A stretch of 64,000 nucleotides of DNA, taken from positions 1 through 64,000 of the forward strand of contig JAZODR010000052.1 in assembly GCA_045597125.1 (NCBI GenBank), read 5' to 3'. This document shows, piece after piece, positions 1-6,938 of the stretch. Position 1 is the first letter of the stretch; each line of letters starts with the position of its first letter. A model generated the notes under the pieces. The model did not search any database and had not been told where the DNA came from. It saw nothing but the letters and a program-made list of their open reading frames with translations. The translations under genes and the position numbers were made by a program. The stretch is from RGIG5579 sp045597125. Its GTDB lineage: Bacteria > Bacillota > Clostridia > Oscillospirales > SIG627.

Positions 1-4
1 TTTC

Positions 5-33
5 ATTATACCACACCGCCGTTTTAATGTAAA
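5..33 (-). promoter_or_regulatory. sigma-A promoter for a gene left of the window
   Basis: On the minus strand TTTACA (28-33) is followed after 17 bp by TATAAT (5-10). It points out of the left edge, so its gene is not seen. The same arrangement recurs at 895-923. Confidence 0.6.
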
Positions 34-45
34 TATTTCGCAAAA

Positions 46-192
46 ATGGTGTGTCCTATATTGACAGCAGCAGAGGGCTGGGTTTTAGGCCTCGGCGCAA
101 AGATGTTTACAATAGCAGGCCCAGTCATCGTCTACGGTGCATTGGCGAGTGTGGTGTATGGAGTTATTTATTGGATAACAACTTTATTCTGA
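46..192 (+). CDS. possible small membrane protein (48 aa)
   Basis: This is a short ORF with an in-frame stop at 25-27 and ATG at 46. The last ~35 residues are hydrophobic (for example MFTIAGPVIVYGALASVVYG), like one or two membrane helices. The stop is followed within a few bases by a strong terminator. No Shine-Dalgarno site precedes any candidate start (ATG 46, GTG 49, TTG 61, ATG 103), and its 5' end abuts a leftward promoter. I do not recognise the family. It could instead be a remnant of a longer gene or part of a non-coding RNA. Confidence 0.35.
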   Translation: MVCPILTAAEGWVLGLGAKMFTIAGPVIVYGALASVVYGVIYWITTLF

Positions 193-193
193 C

Positions 194-225
194 AAAAAAG
201 CTTGACCATTTGGTCAAGCTTTTTT
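194..225. terminator. bidirectional intrinsic terminator
   Basis: A stem of AAGCTTGACC pairing with GGTCAAGCTT around a 4-nt loop is flanked by A- and T-runs, so it works on both strands. The stop codon of the minus-strand HAD gene lies inside it. Confidence 0.85.
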
Positions 226-873
226 TGAAATATCTAAATCAAGCAACTCTAAAAAGTCATAAATGTAAAAATCTGTGGCAGCTTTCATTTGCTCTACACA
301 ATCCTTTGAGGATTCGTCATACACACCGCAAACTTGCATACCTGCAGCTTTTGCGGTGAGATCTGCGTTCAGATTATCATCCAGAAACAGAACCTCATCC
401 ACAGACCGGTTCAACTCCTTTGCTGCCAATACATAAATTTGGGGGTCTGCCTTTGTGGTATTAAAGTCGTCGCAGGACCAAACATTGTCAAACAGTGCCC
501 ATAAACCCAGTCGCTTCAAGCAGGCATCCAGCGTAATATGAGGGCTGGCAGTGAGAACATTCAGGCTTACGCCCTGTGCTTTCAGCGCCTTCAGCACTTG
601 CGGAACATTCTCCTTTGCAGGAATGGTGTGAAAATAGGCGTTCAGCATATACTCCTTCATTACGGACATCAGTTGATCCTTGGACATCTTTACACCAAGC
701 TGGTTTATGTAGTATTCAGCTGTTCCATTCAGACCCAAGGGAGTTATAATTTTAATAATATCATCATTGTAAGAAATATGGTTTTCGTCCAAAATTCGAA
801 GCATAGCAGAAATAAATGTGGGCATTGAATCCACCAATGTTCCATCAAAATCAAATAGATAACAATAATTCAT
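214..873 (-). CDS. HAD-superfamily phosphatase, phosphoglycolate phosphatase-like
   Basis: A 219-aa cytoplasmic hydrolase with an N-terminal HAD motif I (FDFDGTLVDS, nucleophile and acid/base Asp). A helical cap follows, then motif II (TASP) and motif IV (LFLDDN). The order matches the PGP/beta-phosphoglucomutase subgroup with a cap after motif I. The start is ATG 873, preceded by AAGGAG; an upstream in-frame extension to 1023 has no ribosome site and would cross the promoter at 895-923. It is monocistronic. The substrate cannot be told from sequence. Confidence 0.9.
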   Translation of the reverse strand: MNYCYLFDFDGTLVDSMPTFISAMLRILDENHISYNDDIIKIITPLGLNGTAEYYINQLGVKMSKDQLMSVMKEYMLNAYFHTIPAKENVPQVLKALKAQGVSLNVLTASPHITLDACLKRLGLWALFDNVWSCDDFNTTKADPQIYVLAAKELNRSVDEVLFLDDNLNADLTAKAAGMQVCGVYDESSKDCVEQMKAATDFYIYDFLELLDLDISKKA

Positions 874-894
874 AGTATAACACTCCTTTTGTTC

Positions 895-923
895 ATTATA
901 ACGCTCCTCTGGCCTGATGTAAA
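895..923 (-). promoter_or_regulatory. sigma-A promoter of the HAD gene
   Basis: TTTACA (918-923), 17-bp spacer, TATAAT (895-900) on the minus strand. Predicted transcription start is near 888, leaving a leader of about 15 nt that contains the AAGGAG ribosome site. Confidence 0.75.
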
Positions 924-1017
924 TATTTATCAGTAAAAAAAAGACAAAATGATGCATTTTTTTTAAAAAAGATATTGATGAATAAGAAATTTTGTAGTAA
1001 AATGTTTCTGTTAAGGG

Positions 1018-1045
1018 TTGCAATCATTTGCAGCTACGATAAAAT
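1018..1045 (+). promoter_or_regulatory. sigma-A promoter of the CofE-like gene
   Basis: TTGCAA (1018-1023), 16-bp spacer, TAAAAT (1040-1045). It lies just upstream of the AAGGTGG ribosome site. Confidence 0.55.
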
Positions 1046-1063
1046 TAAGGTGGAATTTAAAAA

Positions 1064-2266
1064 ATGGATGATCAAATGAGAAGAGTGGGTACTGTATCCA
1101 GAGGAATTCGTTGTCCCATTATTCGCGAAGGCGACGATCTTGCTCAGATCGTATCTCTTAGTGTTTTGGAAGCAGCAAAAAGCGAAGGCTTTGAACTCCG
1201 CGACCGTGACGTTATTTCAATGACGGAATCAATTGTTGCACGCGCGCAGGGGAACTATGCCTCGGTCGATTGCATTGCAGAAGACGTGCGTAATAAGCTT
1301 GGTGGTGGTACCATCGGCGTTATCTTCCCCATTCTTTCGAGAAACCGTTTTGCTATTTGTTTACGCGGTATTGCAAGGGGCGCAAAAAAGATTGTTTTGA
1401 TGCTTAGCTACCCTTCCGACGAAGTTGGTAACGAGCTTGTCAGCATCAATAAATTAGACGACGCCGGAATTGATCCTTATACGGATGTACTTTGTCTTGA
1501 AAAATACAGAGAGCTTTTTGGTGAAAACAAGCACGAATTCACCGGCGTTGATTACGTTAAATACTATGGAGATTTGATTCGCGAGGAAGGAGCAGAAGTA
1601 GAAATTATCTTCGGCAATCAAGCAAAATTCATTCTTCCCTATGCTGATCATATTTTAACTTGCGATATTCATACCAGAGCGAGAACCAAGCGTCTTTTGC
1701 AGAAGTTTGGCGCAAAGGTTGTATACGGTTTAGATGAGATACTGACTTCTTCGATTAATGGAAGCGGATATAATGAAAGCTATGGCTTACTTGGTTCCAA
1801 TAAAGCTACTGAGGATAAGGTCAAGCTCTTCCCCAGAAACTGCAAACCGCTTGTTCTTGAAATTCAAAAGAAAATTTTTGATGCAACCGGGAAACATATA
1901 GAAGTAATGGTTTACGGCGACGGTGCTTTTAAAGATCCTCAAGGTAAGATTTGGGAGCTTGCTGATCCTGTTGTTTCGCCCGCCTATACCGATGGCTTAA
2001 TTGGTACGCCCAATGAACTGAAACTAAAGTATCTTGCTGACAATGATTATAAAGACCTTTCCGGCGAAGAATTGAAAAACGCCATTGCAGAAAGTATAAA
2101 AAAGAAAAACGAGAATCTTGTGGGCAATATGGCTTCTCAAGGCACGACTCCCCGTCAGCTTACCGACTTGATTGGTTCCCTTTGTGACTTGACCAGCGGC
2201 TCGGGCGACAAAGGTACTCCCGTTGTTTTGGTGCAAGGCTATTTTGACAATTATACAAACAACTAA
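1064..2266 (+). CDS. coenzyme F420-0:L-glutamate ligase-like protein (CofE family)
   Basis: A 400-aa protein of the F420 gamma-glutamyl ligase family (PF01996). Family-like stretches are the N-terminal VGTVSRGIRCPIIREGDDL, the central DVISMTESIVARAQGN and the Gly-rich LGGGTIGVIFPILSRNRFA. In methanogens and actinobacteria CofE adds glutamate to F420-0 in a GTP-dependent reaction. Here the protein is longer (~400 versus ~250 aa) and no other F420 gene is nearby, so the substrate is probably different. The start ATG 1064 has AAGGTGG upstream. Its neighbour is spoVAD, but a terminator (2274-2303) separates them. Confidence 0.85.
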   Translation: MDDQMRRVGTVSRGIRCPIIREGDDLAQIVSLSVLEAAKSEGFELRDRDVISMTESIVARAQGNYASVDCIAEDVRNKLGGGTIGVIFPILSRNRFAICLRGIARGAKKIVLMLSYPSDEVGNELVSINKLDDAGIDPYTDVLCLEKYRELFGENKHEFTGVDYVKYYGDLIREEGAEVEIIFGNQAKFILPYADHILTCDIHTRARTKRLLQKFGAKVVYGLDEILTSSINGSGYNESYGLLGSNKATEDKVKLFPRNCKPLVLEIQKKIFDATGKHIEVMVYGDGAFKDPQGKIWELADPVVSPAYTDGLIGTPNELKLKYLADNDYKDLSGEELKNAIAESIKKKNENLVGNMASQGTTPRQLTDLIGSLCDLTSGSGDKGTPVVLVQGYFDNYTNN

Positions 2267-2273
2267 ATTTTAT

Positions 2274-2303
2274 GAGAAGATTGAGTAATCAATCTTCTCT
2301 TTT
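2274..2303 (+). terminator. intrinsic terminator
   Basis: An 11-bp stem (GAGAAGATTGA / TCAATCTTCTC, loop GTAA) is followed by TTTT. It ends the CofE-like transcript and insulates the sporulation promoter directly downstream. Confidence 0.8.
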
Positions 2304-2332
2304 GTATAATCGCAAAATTTCGTCTCATACTA
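2304..2332 (+). promoter_or_regulatory. sigma-G (forespore) type promoter of spoVAD
   Basis: GTATA (2304-2308), 17 bp, CATACTA (2326-2332) matches the Bacillus sigma-G/sigma-F consensus GHATR and CATNNTA. No sigma-A-like pair is visible here. Predicted start is about 2339, 14 nt before the ATG. Confidence 0.7.
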
Positions 2333-2352
2333 AGAAAAAACGGGAGTTTGCG

Positions 2353-3360
2353 ATGGCAAGAAAATCAATAACCTTTCAGCGTGATATAAAAATATGTTCG
2401 GCTGCATCCGCAGTTGGAGAGATGGAAAGCAAAGGACCATTGAAGCTTTTCTTTGATGTTTCCTCTCCTGATAGCAAATTCGGGATGGAAACTTGGGAAA
2501 AAGCAGAAGCTGAAATGGTGCGCGAAAGCAGCGAGACTGCACTTAAAAAAGCCGGACTAAAGTATGAAGATATTGACTTAACTTTTTCCGGTGACTTAAC
2601 CAATCAATGCGCGGCCTCAGCATTTGGATTAAAGAACAAACGAATTCCACACATCGGTTTGTACGGTGCTTGCTCAACATTTGCCTTGTCACTCGGAATG
2701 AGTGCAGTCGCCATCGAAGCAGGGCTTGCAGAAAATGTTTTGGCAGAAGCATCATCACACTTTTGTTCAGCGGAGCGACAATACCGTTTCCCGTTGGAAT
2801 ACGGGTGCCAGAGACCTCCTTCTGCTCAGAATACTGTAACAGGATCGGGCTCAATTATATTTAATACTAAAAGTGAATCAGATATATATGTAACAGAATT
2901 TTTGCCCGGAATTATCAGAGATCCGGGAATATGCGATGCAAATAATATGGGAGCGGCAATGGCTGCTTCTTGTACGGATACTTTGGTTCGATATTTTGAT
3001 GAAAGCGATAAAAAACCAAGTGATTTTGATTTGATTTTGACAGGAGACCTTGGCTTTGAAGGGCATAATATTTTTGTAGAGCTTTGTAAAAACGAGGGTG
3101 TTGATATTGAAAAAAATAGTGACGACTGCGGAAAAATGATCTATTACAGAAACAAGCAAAATGTAAATAGCGGTGGAAGCGGTTGCGGCTGTTCTGCAGT
3201 GGTATTCTGCTCTTATATTTTAGATGGATTCCGAAGAAAAAAGTTCTCCGATGTGCTGCTGATTGGAACGGGCGCTTTGCTCAATGCAACGACTGTCTTG
3301 CAAAAAGAATCAATTCCGGGAGTGTCACACCTTGTGCGGGTCACCAGAAAGGAAGAGTAA
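2353..3360 (+). CDS. spoVAD: stage V sporulation protein AD
   Basis: A 335-aa thiolase-fold protein that binds dipicolinic acid and is needed for Ca-DPA uptake into the forespore and its release at germination. Family signatures include the GLYGACSTFALSL stretch around a conserved Cys and the C-terminal SGCGCSAVVF segment; length is normal. ATG 2353 has GGGAG upstream; the longer frame to 2272 runs through the terminator. It overlaps spoVAE by one base. The usual upstream partner spoVAC is absent here. Confidence 0.95.
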   Translation: MARKSITFQRDIKICSAASAVGEMESKGPLKLFFDVSSPDSKFGMETWEKAEAEMVRESSETALKKAGLKYEDIDLTFSGDLTNQCAASAFGLKNKRIPHIGLYGACSTFALSLGMSAVAIEAGLAENVLAEASSHFCSAERQYRFPLEYGCQRPPSAQNTVTGSGSIIFNTKSESDIYVTEFLPGIIRDPGICDANNMGAAMAASCTDTLVRYFDESDKKPSDFDLILTGDLGFEGHNIFVELCKNEGVDIEKNSDDCGKMIYYRNKQNVNSGGSGCGCSAVVFCSYILDGFRRKKFSDVLLIGTGALLNATTVLQKESIPGVSHLVRVTRKEE

Positions 3361-3719
3361 TGGATTATCTGAGAAGTTTTTTATTTGGAGGCTTTTTATG
3401 CTTGATTGCGCAAATCATTATTGATAAAACAAAGTTAACACCTGCCAGAATTTTGACTGGATATGTTTGCTCCGGCGTAATTTTAACAGCAATTGGCATT
3501 TATGAGCCCCTTGTAAATTTTTTTGGTTGCGGTGCTACCGTTCCTTTGACGGGGTTCGGATTCACACTTACAAAAGGCGTAAAGAAGGCGATTGATCAAC
3601 AAGGCTTCATTGGAATATTCACAGGAGGACTCAGTTCTACCGCAGGAGGGATTTGTGCGGCAATTGTTTTTTCTTTGCTTATTTCCTTATTTTTCCGTGG
3701 AAAACCCGAAAATTTGTAA
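3360..3719 (+). CDS. spoVAE: stage V sporulation protein AE (SpoVAEb-type membrane protein)
   Basis: A 119-aa integral membrane protein with about four hydrophobic segments. Conserved stretches are LTGYVCSGVILTAIGIYEPL, GCGATVPLTGFG and LTKGVKKAID, typical of the SpoVAC/SpoVAE membrane family of the Ca-DPA channel. Its ATG shares the A of the spoVAD stop (TAATG), so translation is coupled. The longer frame to 3183 lies inside spoVAD and is not used. Confidence 0.9.
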   Translation: MDYLRSFLFGGFLCLIAQIIIDKTKLTPARILTGYVCSGVILTAIGIYEPLVNFFGCGATVPLTGFGFTLTKGVKKAIDQQGFIGIFTGGLSSTAGGICAAIVFSLLISLFFRGKPENL

Positions 3720-3727
3720 AAACAATA

Positions 3728-3756
3728 TTTACAAAATTGAAACTCCATAGTATAAT
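3728..3756 (+). promoter_or_regulatory. sigma-A promoter of prfB
   Basis: TTTACA (3728-3733), 17 bp, TATAAT (3751-3756), with the same AATATTTACA context as the HAD promoter. Predicted start is near 3763. Confidence 0.8.
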
Positions 3757-3787
3757 AAAGAATAAGGAAATACTTGGAGGAAATAAC

Positions 3788-4912
3788 TTGATTATCCAAC
3801 TGGAACAAGCAAGGCAGCAACTGAGAGATTTTCAACCCAAAATTGCCGAACTTGCAACATCATTGAACATTGACTCGCTTCGCGTCAAGAATAAAGAATT
3901 AGAGGATATCACTTCCGACTCTGATTTTTGGAACGATCCCGAAAATTCTCAAAAAGTTTTGGGCGAACTCAAAGCAGTAAAAGATATTATTACCGCTTTC
4001 GACGAGCTCTCTTCCCTCTTCCATTCAACCATGGAGCTTCTGGATCTTACCATTGAAGAGGAAGATGAAAGCTTCACAGAGGATATTCTAAATGATATTC
4101 GTACTATTGAAAAATCATACGACCAGCAAAGAATCAAGCTTCTTCTCTCGGGTGAGTATGATCGGAGCAATGCAATCGTTTCCATTCACCCCGGCGCTGG
4201 CGGAACTGAAGCTCAAGATTGGGCAGAAATGCTCTATCGCATGTATATGAGATTTTCCGAACGACGCGGTTTCAAATTTAAGGTTTTGGACTATTTGGAT
4301 GGCGATGAAGCGGGTATTAAGAGCGTTACTTTTTTGGTTGAAGGTGATTTTGCTTACGGCTATTTAAAATCCGAATCCGGTGTGCACCGCTTGGTTCGCG
4401 TTTCCCCGTTTGATTCTTCGGGACGCAGACACACTTCTTTCGCCTCTGTCGAGGTAATGCCTGAATTTGATGACAAAATTAAAATTGAAATTCGGGATGA
4501 GGACCTCGAAATTGAGGCACATCGCGCTAGTGGAGCCGGCGGACAGCATGTAAATAAAACTGATTCCGCCATTCGTATTAAGCATATTCCCACCGGCATC
4601 ATTGTTGGTTGTCAAAATGAGAGGAGTCAGTTGCAGAACAAAGAAACGGCTTTAAAAATGCTAAAATCCAAGCTTCTTGAAATCAAAGAACGAGAGCAGC
4701 TCGACCGCATTGAGGATATCAAAGGAACAAAAACAAACATCGAATGGGGTGCGCAGATTCGTTCCTATGTATTTATGCCCTACACCTTGGCCAAAGACCA
4801 CCGTACCGGTTTTGAAGATGGTGACATCAACAAGGTGATGGATGGATACCTGGATGAGTTTATGAATGCTTACTTGATTTTCAAATCAAGTGAAAAAAAT
4901 AACAATAATTAA
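3788..4912 (+). CDS. prfB: peptide chain release factor 2
   Basis: A 374-aa RF2 that reads UGA/UAA and releases the peptide on the ribosome. It has the SPF anticodon-like tripeptide (RVSPFDSSGRRHTSF) and the catalytic GGQ loop (GAGGQHVNKTDSA). The best start is TTG 3788, 7 nt after GGAGG and downstream of the promoter; the frame to 3653 runs through spoVAE and the promoter. Residues align continuously with B. subtilis RF2 through the point where many prfB genes carry the autoregulatory UGA +1 frameshift, and the frame is unbroken, so that control is absent. Confidence 0.95.
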   Translation: MIIQLEQARQQLRDFQPKIAELATSLNIDSLRVKNKELEDITSDSDFWNDPENSQKVLGELKAVKDIITAFDELSSLFHSTMELLDLTIEEEDESFTEDILNDIRTIEKSYDQQRIKLLLSGEYDRSNAIVSIHPGAGGTEAQDWAEMLYRMYMRFSERRGFKFKVLDYLDGDEAGIKSVTFLVEGDFAYGYLKSESGVHRLVRVSPFDSSGRRHTSFASVEVMPEFDDKIKIEIRDEDLEIEAHRASGAGGQHVNKTDSAIRIKHIPTGIIVGCQNERSQLQNKETALKMLKSKLLEIKEREQLDRIEDIKGTKTNIEWGAQIRSYVFMPYTLAKDHRTGFEDGDINKVMDGYLDEFMNAYLIFKSSEKNNNN

Positions 4913-4925
4913 AAGGAGAATTGAT

Positions 4926-5249
4926 ATGTCCAGAAAAACCAAATTCATTATTGCGATCTGTCTTGTTGCAGAGTCTTTTACCACGATTGTCCTCTCTTTG
5001 ATCTATGCTGAACGCAGAAAAGAACTTTCCCGTGCTCTATTTGGAGTGGGTCTTTTGAGTGGACTTGGTGGCGCTTACCTTCTCTATAATGAGTACCGCC
5101 AGAGCCGTGATGAGCAATTCATCTGCGACGGAGATGAGTGGTGTTCAGATGACCATGATCTTGATGACCAAGATTTCTTTTCTGATGTTAACGCAGACGA
5201 TATCAATTTCACCATTGCAGAAGAAGACGGTGCTCCCGCAGATGCATAA
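4926..5249 (+). CDS. hypothetical membrane protein with acidic tail
   Basis: A 107-aa protein with two predicted membrane helices (about residues 5-24 and 35-52) and then a strongly acidic Asp/Glu-rich tail. It starts at ATG 4926, 13 nt after prfB and preceded by AAAGGAGA, and probably shares the prfB transcript. A terminator follows the stop at once. I do not recognise a family. Confidence 0.75.
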   Translation: MSRKTKFIIAICLVAESFTTIVLSLIYAERRKELSRALFGVGLLSGLGGAYLLYNEYRQSRDEQFICDGDEWCSDDHDLDDQDFFSDVNADDINFTIAEEDGAPADA

Positions 5250-5251
5250 AA

Positions 5252-5284
5252 AAAGAAACCCTTCATTTGAAGGGTTTCTTTTTT
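5252..5284. terminator. bidirectional intrinsic terminator
   Basis: Stem AAGAAACCCTT / AAGGGTTTCTT with a CATTTG loop, flanked by A- and T-runs, between the convergent prfB unit and glnS. Confidence 0.85.
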
Positions 5285-6936
5285 TACTTATGTTTGTTTT
5301 CTTTCAATTCAACAATGCTATTGAAGGTGTTGGAGTATTTTGTATCCAAGCAGAAATATCCGTTGCGAACGAACTGGAATCGTTCTCCTGGTTTTGCATC
5401 TTTCAAGGAAAGCTCGAGTTTGCAGTTCTTCAAAAGCTGTTTTGAATCGGGATTGAGAAAATCGCTGTAGGATTTTCCTTCGGGAAGTGCAATCAAATTT
5501 TCCTCGGAAAAGAGTCTGCCGAATTTATAAATATCAGCTTCGTAGCAATGATCGGCGGAAACCCAATGGATAGTTCCTTTGATTTTTCTCCCATCTGCCG
5601 GATTCTTTCCACCGGTTTCAAGGTCAGCAGTAGCACGAATCAATGTAATCTCGCCGTTTTCATCAGTATCGTATCCAGTACACTTGATAACGTAAGAGCC
5701 CATCAAGCGAACCTCGTTCTCGGGATAAAGGCGATGGAACTTGGGTACCTTTTCGGTTTTAAAGTCCCCTCTTTCGATATAAATTTCTCGAGTAAAAGGA
5801 ACAAGACGGGTACCTGCATTTTCGTCATTGGGATTGTTATTCTGCTGAAATTCTTCCACTTTATCTTCGGGATAATTTTCGATAACAACCTTGACAGGAT
5901 CGAGAACGGCAATTCTTCTTTGTGCATTGAAATTCAATTCATCGCGAATACAATGCTCCAAAAGACCGATATCTACAATGCTATATGCTTTGGAGATTCC
6001 TGCACGTTTTACAAATTCAAAAATAGATGAAGGTGTATAACCTCTTCTCCTCAAACCGCAAAGAGTAGGCATACGGGGATCATCCCATCCGTCTACGGTT
6101 TTCGTTTCAACAAGCATACGAAGGTAACGCTTACTCATCACGGTATGAGTTACATTTAGCCTCGCAAATTCATATTGATGTGGCTTTTTTTCAAATCCGA
6201 TGCGATCAACAACCCAATCATATAATGGTCTATGATTTTCAAATTCAATAGAACACATGGAATGCGTAATGCCTTCCAACGCGTCCTGAATGGGATGGGC
6301 AAAATCATACAGAGGATAAATGCACCACTTATTTCCCTGTCTGTGATGGGAAGTATGAGAAATGCGGTAAATAGCCGGGTCACGCATATTCATATTGGGC
6401 GAGGCCATATCAATCTTTGCGCGAAGGGTGCAAGAGCCATCGGGAAATTCGCCGTTTTTCATTTTTTCAAACAGAGAAAGATTTTCCTCAATGCTTCTTT
6501 GGCGATAAGGACTGTCTTTGCCGGGTTCGGTCAAAGAACCGCGATATTCACGCATTTCATCTGCATTTAGATCACAAACGTATGCATCGCCTTGCTTGAT
6601 CAACTGAATAGCAAATTCATAGCATTTTTCAAAATAATCGGAGCCGTAAAACACCCCGCCTGTAGGCTCAGCGCCCAACCACTTTAGATCCTCATAAATA
6701 CTCTGAACATATTCATCATCCTCTTTTGCAGGATTGGTATCGTCATAGCGCAGGTTGAACAGGCCGTCATATTTCTTTGCAAGCATTGCATTGATATAGA
6801 TAGCCTTTGCACTTCCGATATGAAGATATCCGTTTGGTTCAGGCGGAAAACGGGTGTGAAGCTTCTCGATTATACCACTTTTCAAATCATTTTCAATAAT
6901 TTCCTGTAGAAAGTTTGTGCTTTTATTCTCTTCCAT
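5284..6936 (-). CDS. glnS: glutaminyl-tRNA synthetase
   Basis: A 550-aa class I aminoacyl-tRNA synthetase charging tRNA-Gln. It has FPPEPNGYLHIGSAKA (HIGH motif at about residue 39), a KMSKS equivalent (VMSKRYLR) and the long C-terminal anticodon-binding beta-barrels. Length matches bacterial GlnRS. The ATG lies 2 nt after the gltX stop, so the two synthetases form one operon. Many Firmicutes lack GlnRS and amidate Glu-tRNA-Gln instead, so its presence is notable. Its stop sits at the edge of the shared terminator. Confidence 0.97.
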   Translation of the reverse strand: MEENKSTNFLQEIIENDLKSGIIEKLHTRFPPEPNGYLHIGSAKAIYINAMLAKKYDGLFNLRYDDTNPAKEDDEYVQSIYEDLKWLGAEPTGGVFYGSDYFEKCYEFAIQLIKQGDAYVCDLNADEMREYRGSLTEPGKDSPYRQRSIEENLSLFEKMKNGEFPDGSCTLRAKIDMASPNMNMRDPAIYRISHTSHHRQGNKWCIYPLYDFAHPIQDALEGITHSMCSIEFENHRPLYDWVVDRIGFEKKPHQYEFARLNVTHTVMSKRYLRMLVETKTVDGWDDPRMPTLCGLRRRGYTPSSIFEFVKRAGISKAYSIVDIGLLEHCIRDELNFNAQRRIAVLDPVKVVIENYPEDKVEEFQQNNNPNDENAGTRLVPFTREIYIERGDFKTEKVPKFHRLYPENEVRLMGSYVIKCTGYDTDENGEITLIRATADLETGGKNPADGRKIKGTIHWVSADHCYEADIYKFGRLFSEENLIALPEGKSYSDFLNPDSKQLLKNCKLELSLKDAKPGERFQFVRNGYFCLDTKYSNTFNSIVELKENKHK

Positions 6937-6938
6937 TT

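Noticed and set aside
538..828. 96-aa ORF on the plus strand
   Set aside because: Antisense to the HAD gene with no ribosome site; a shadow frame.
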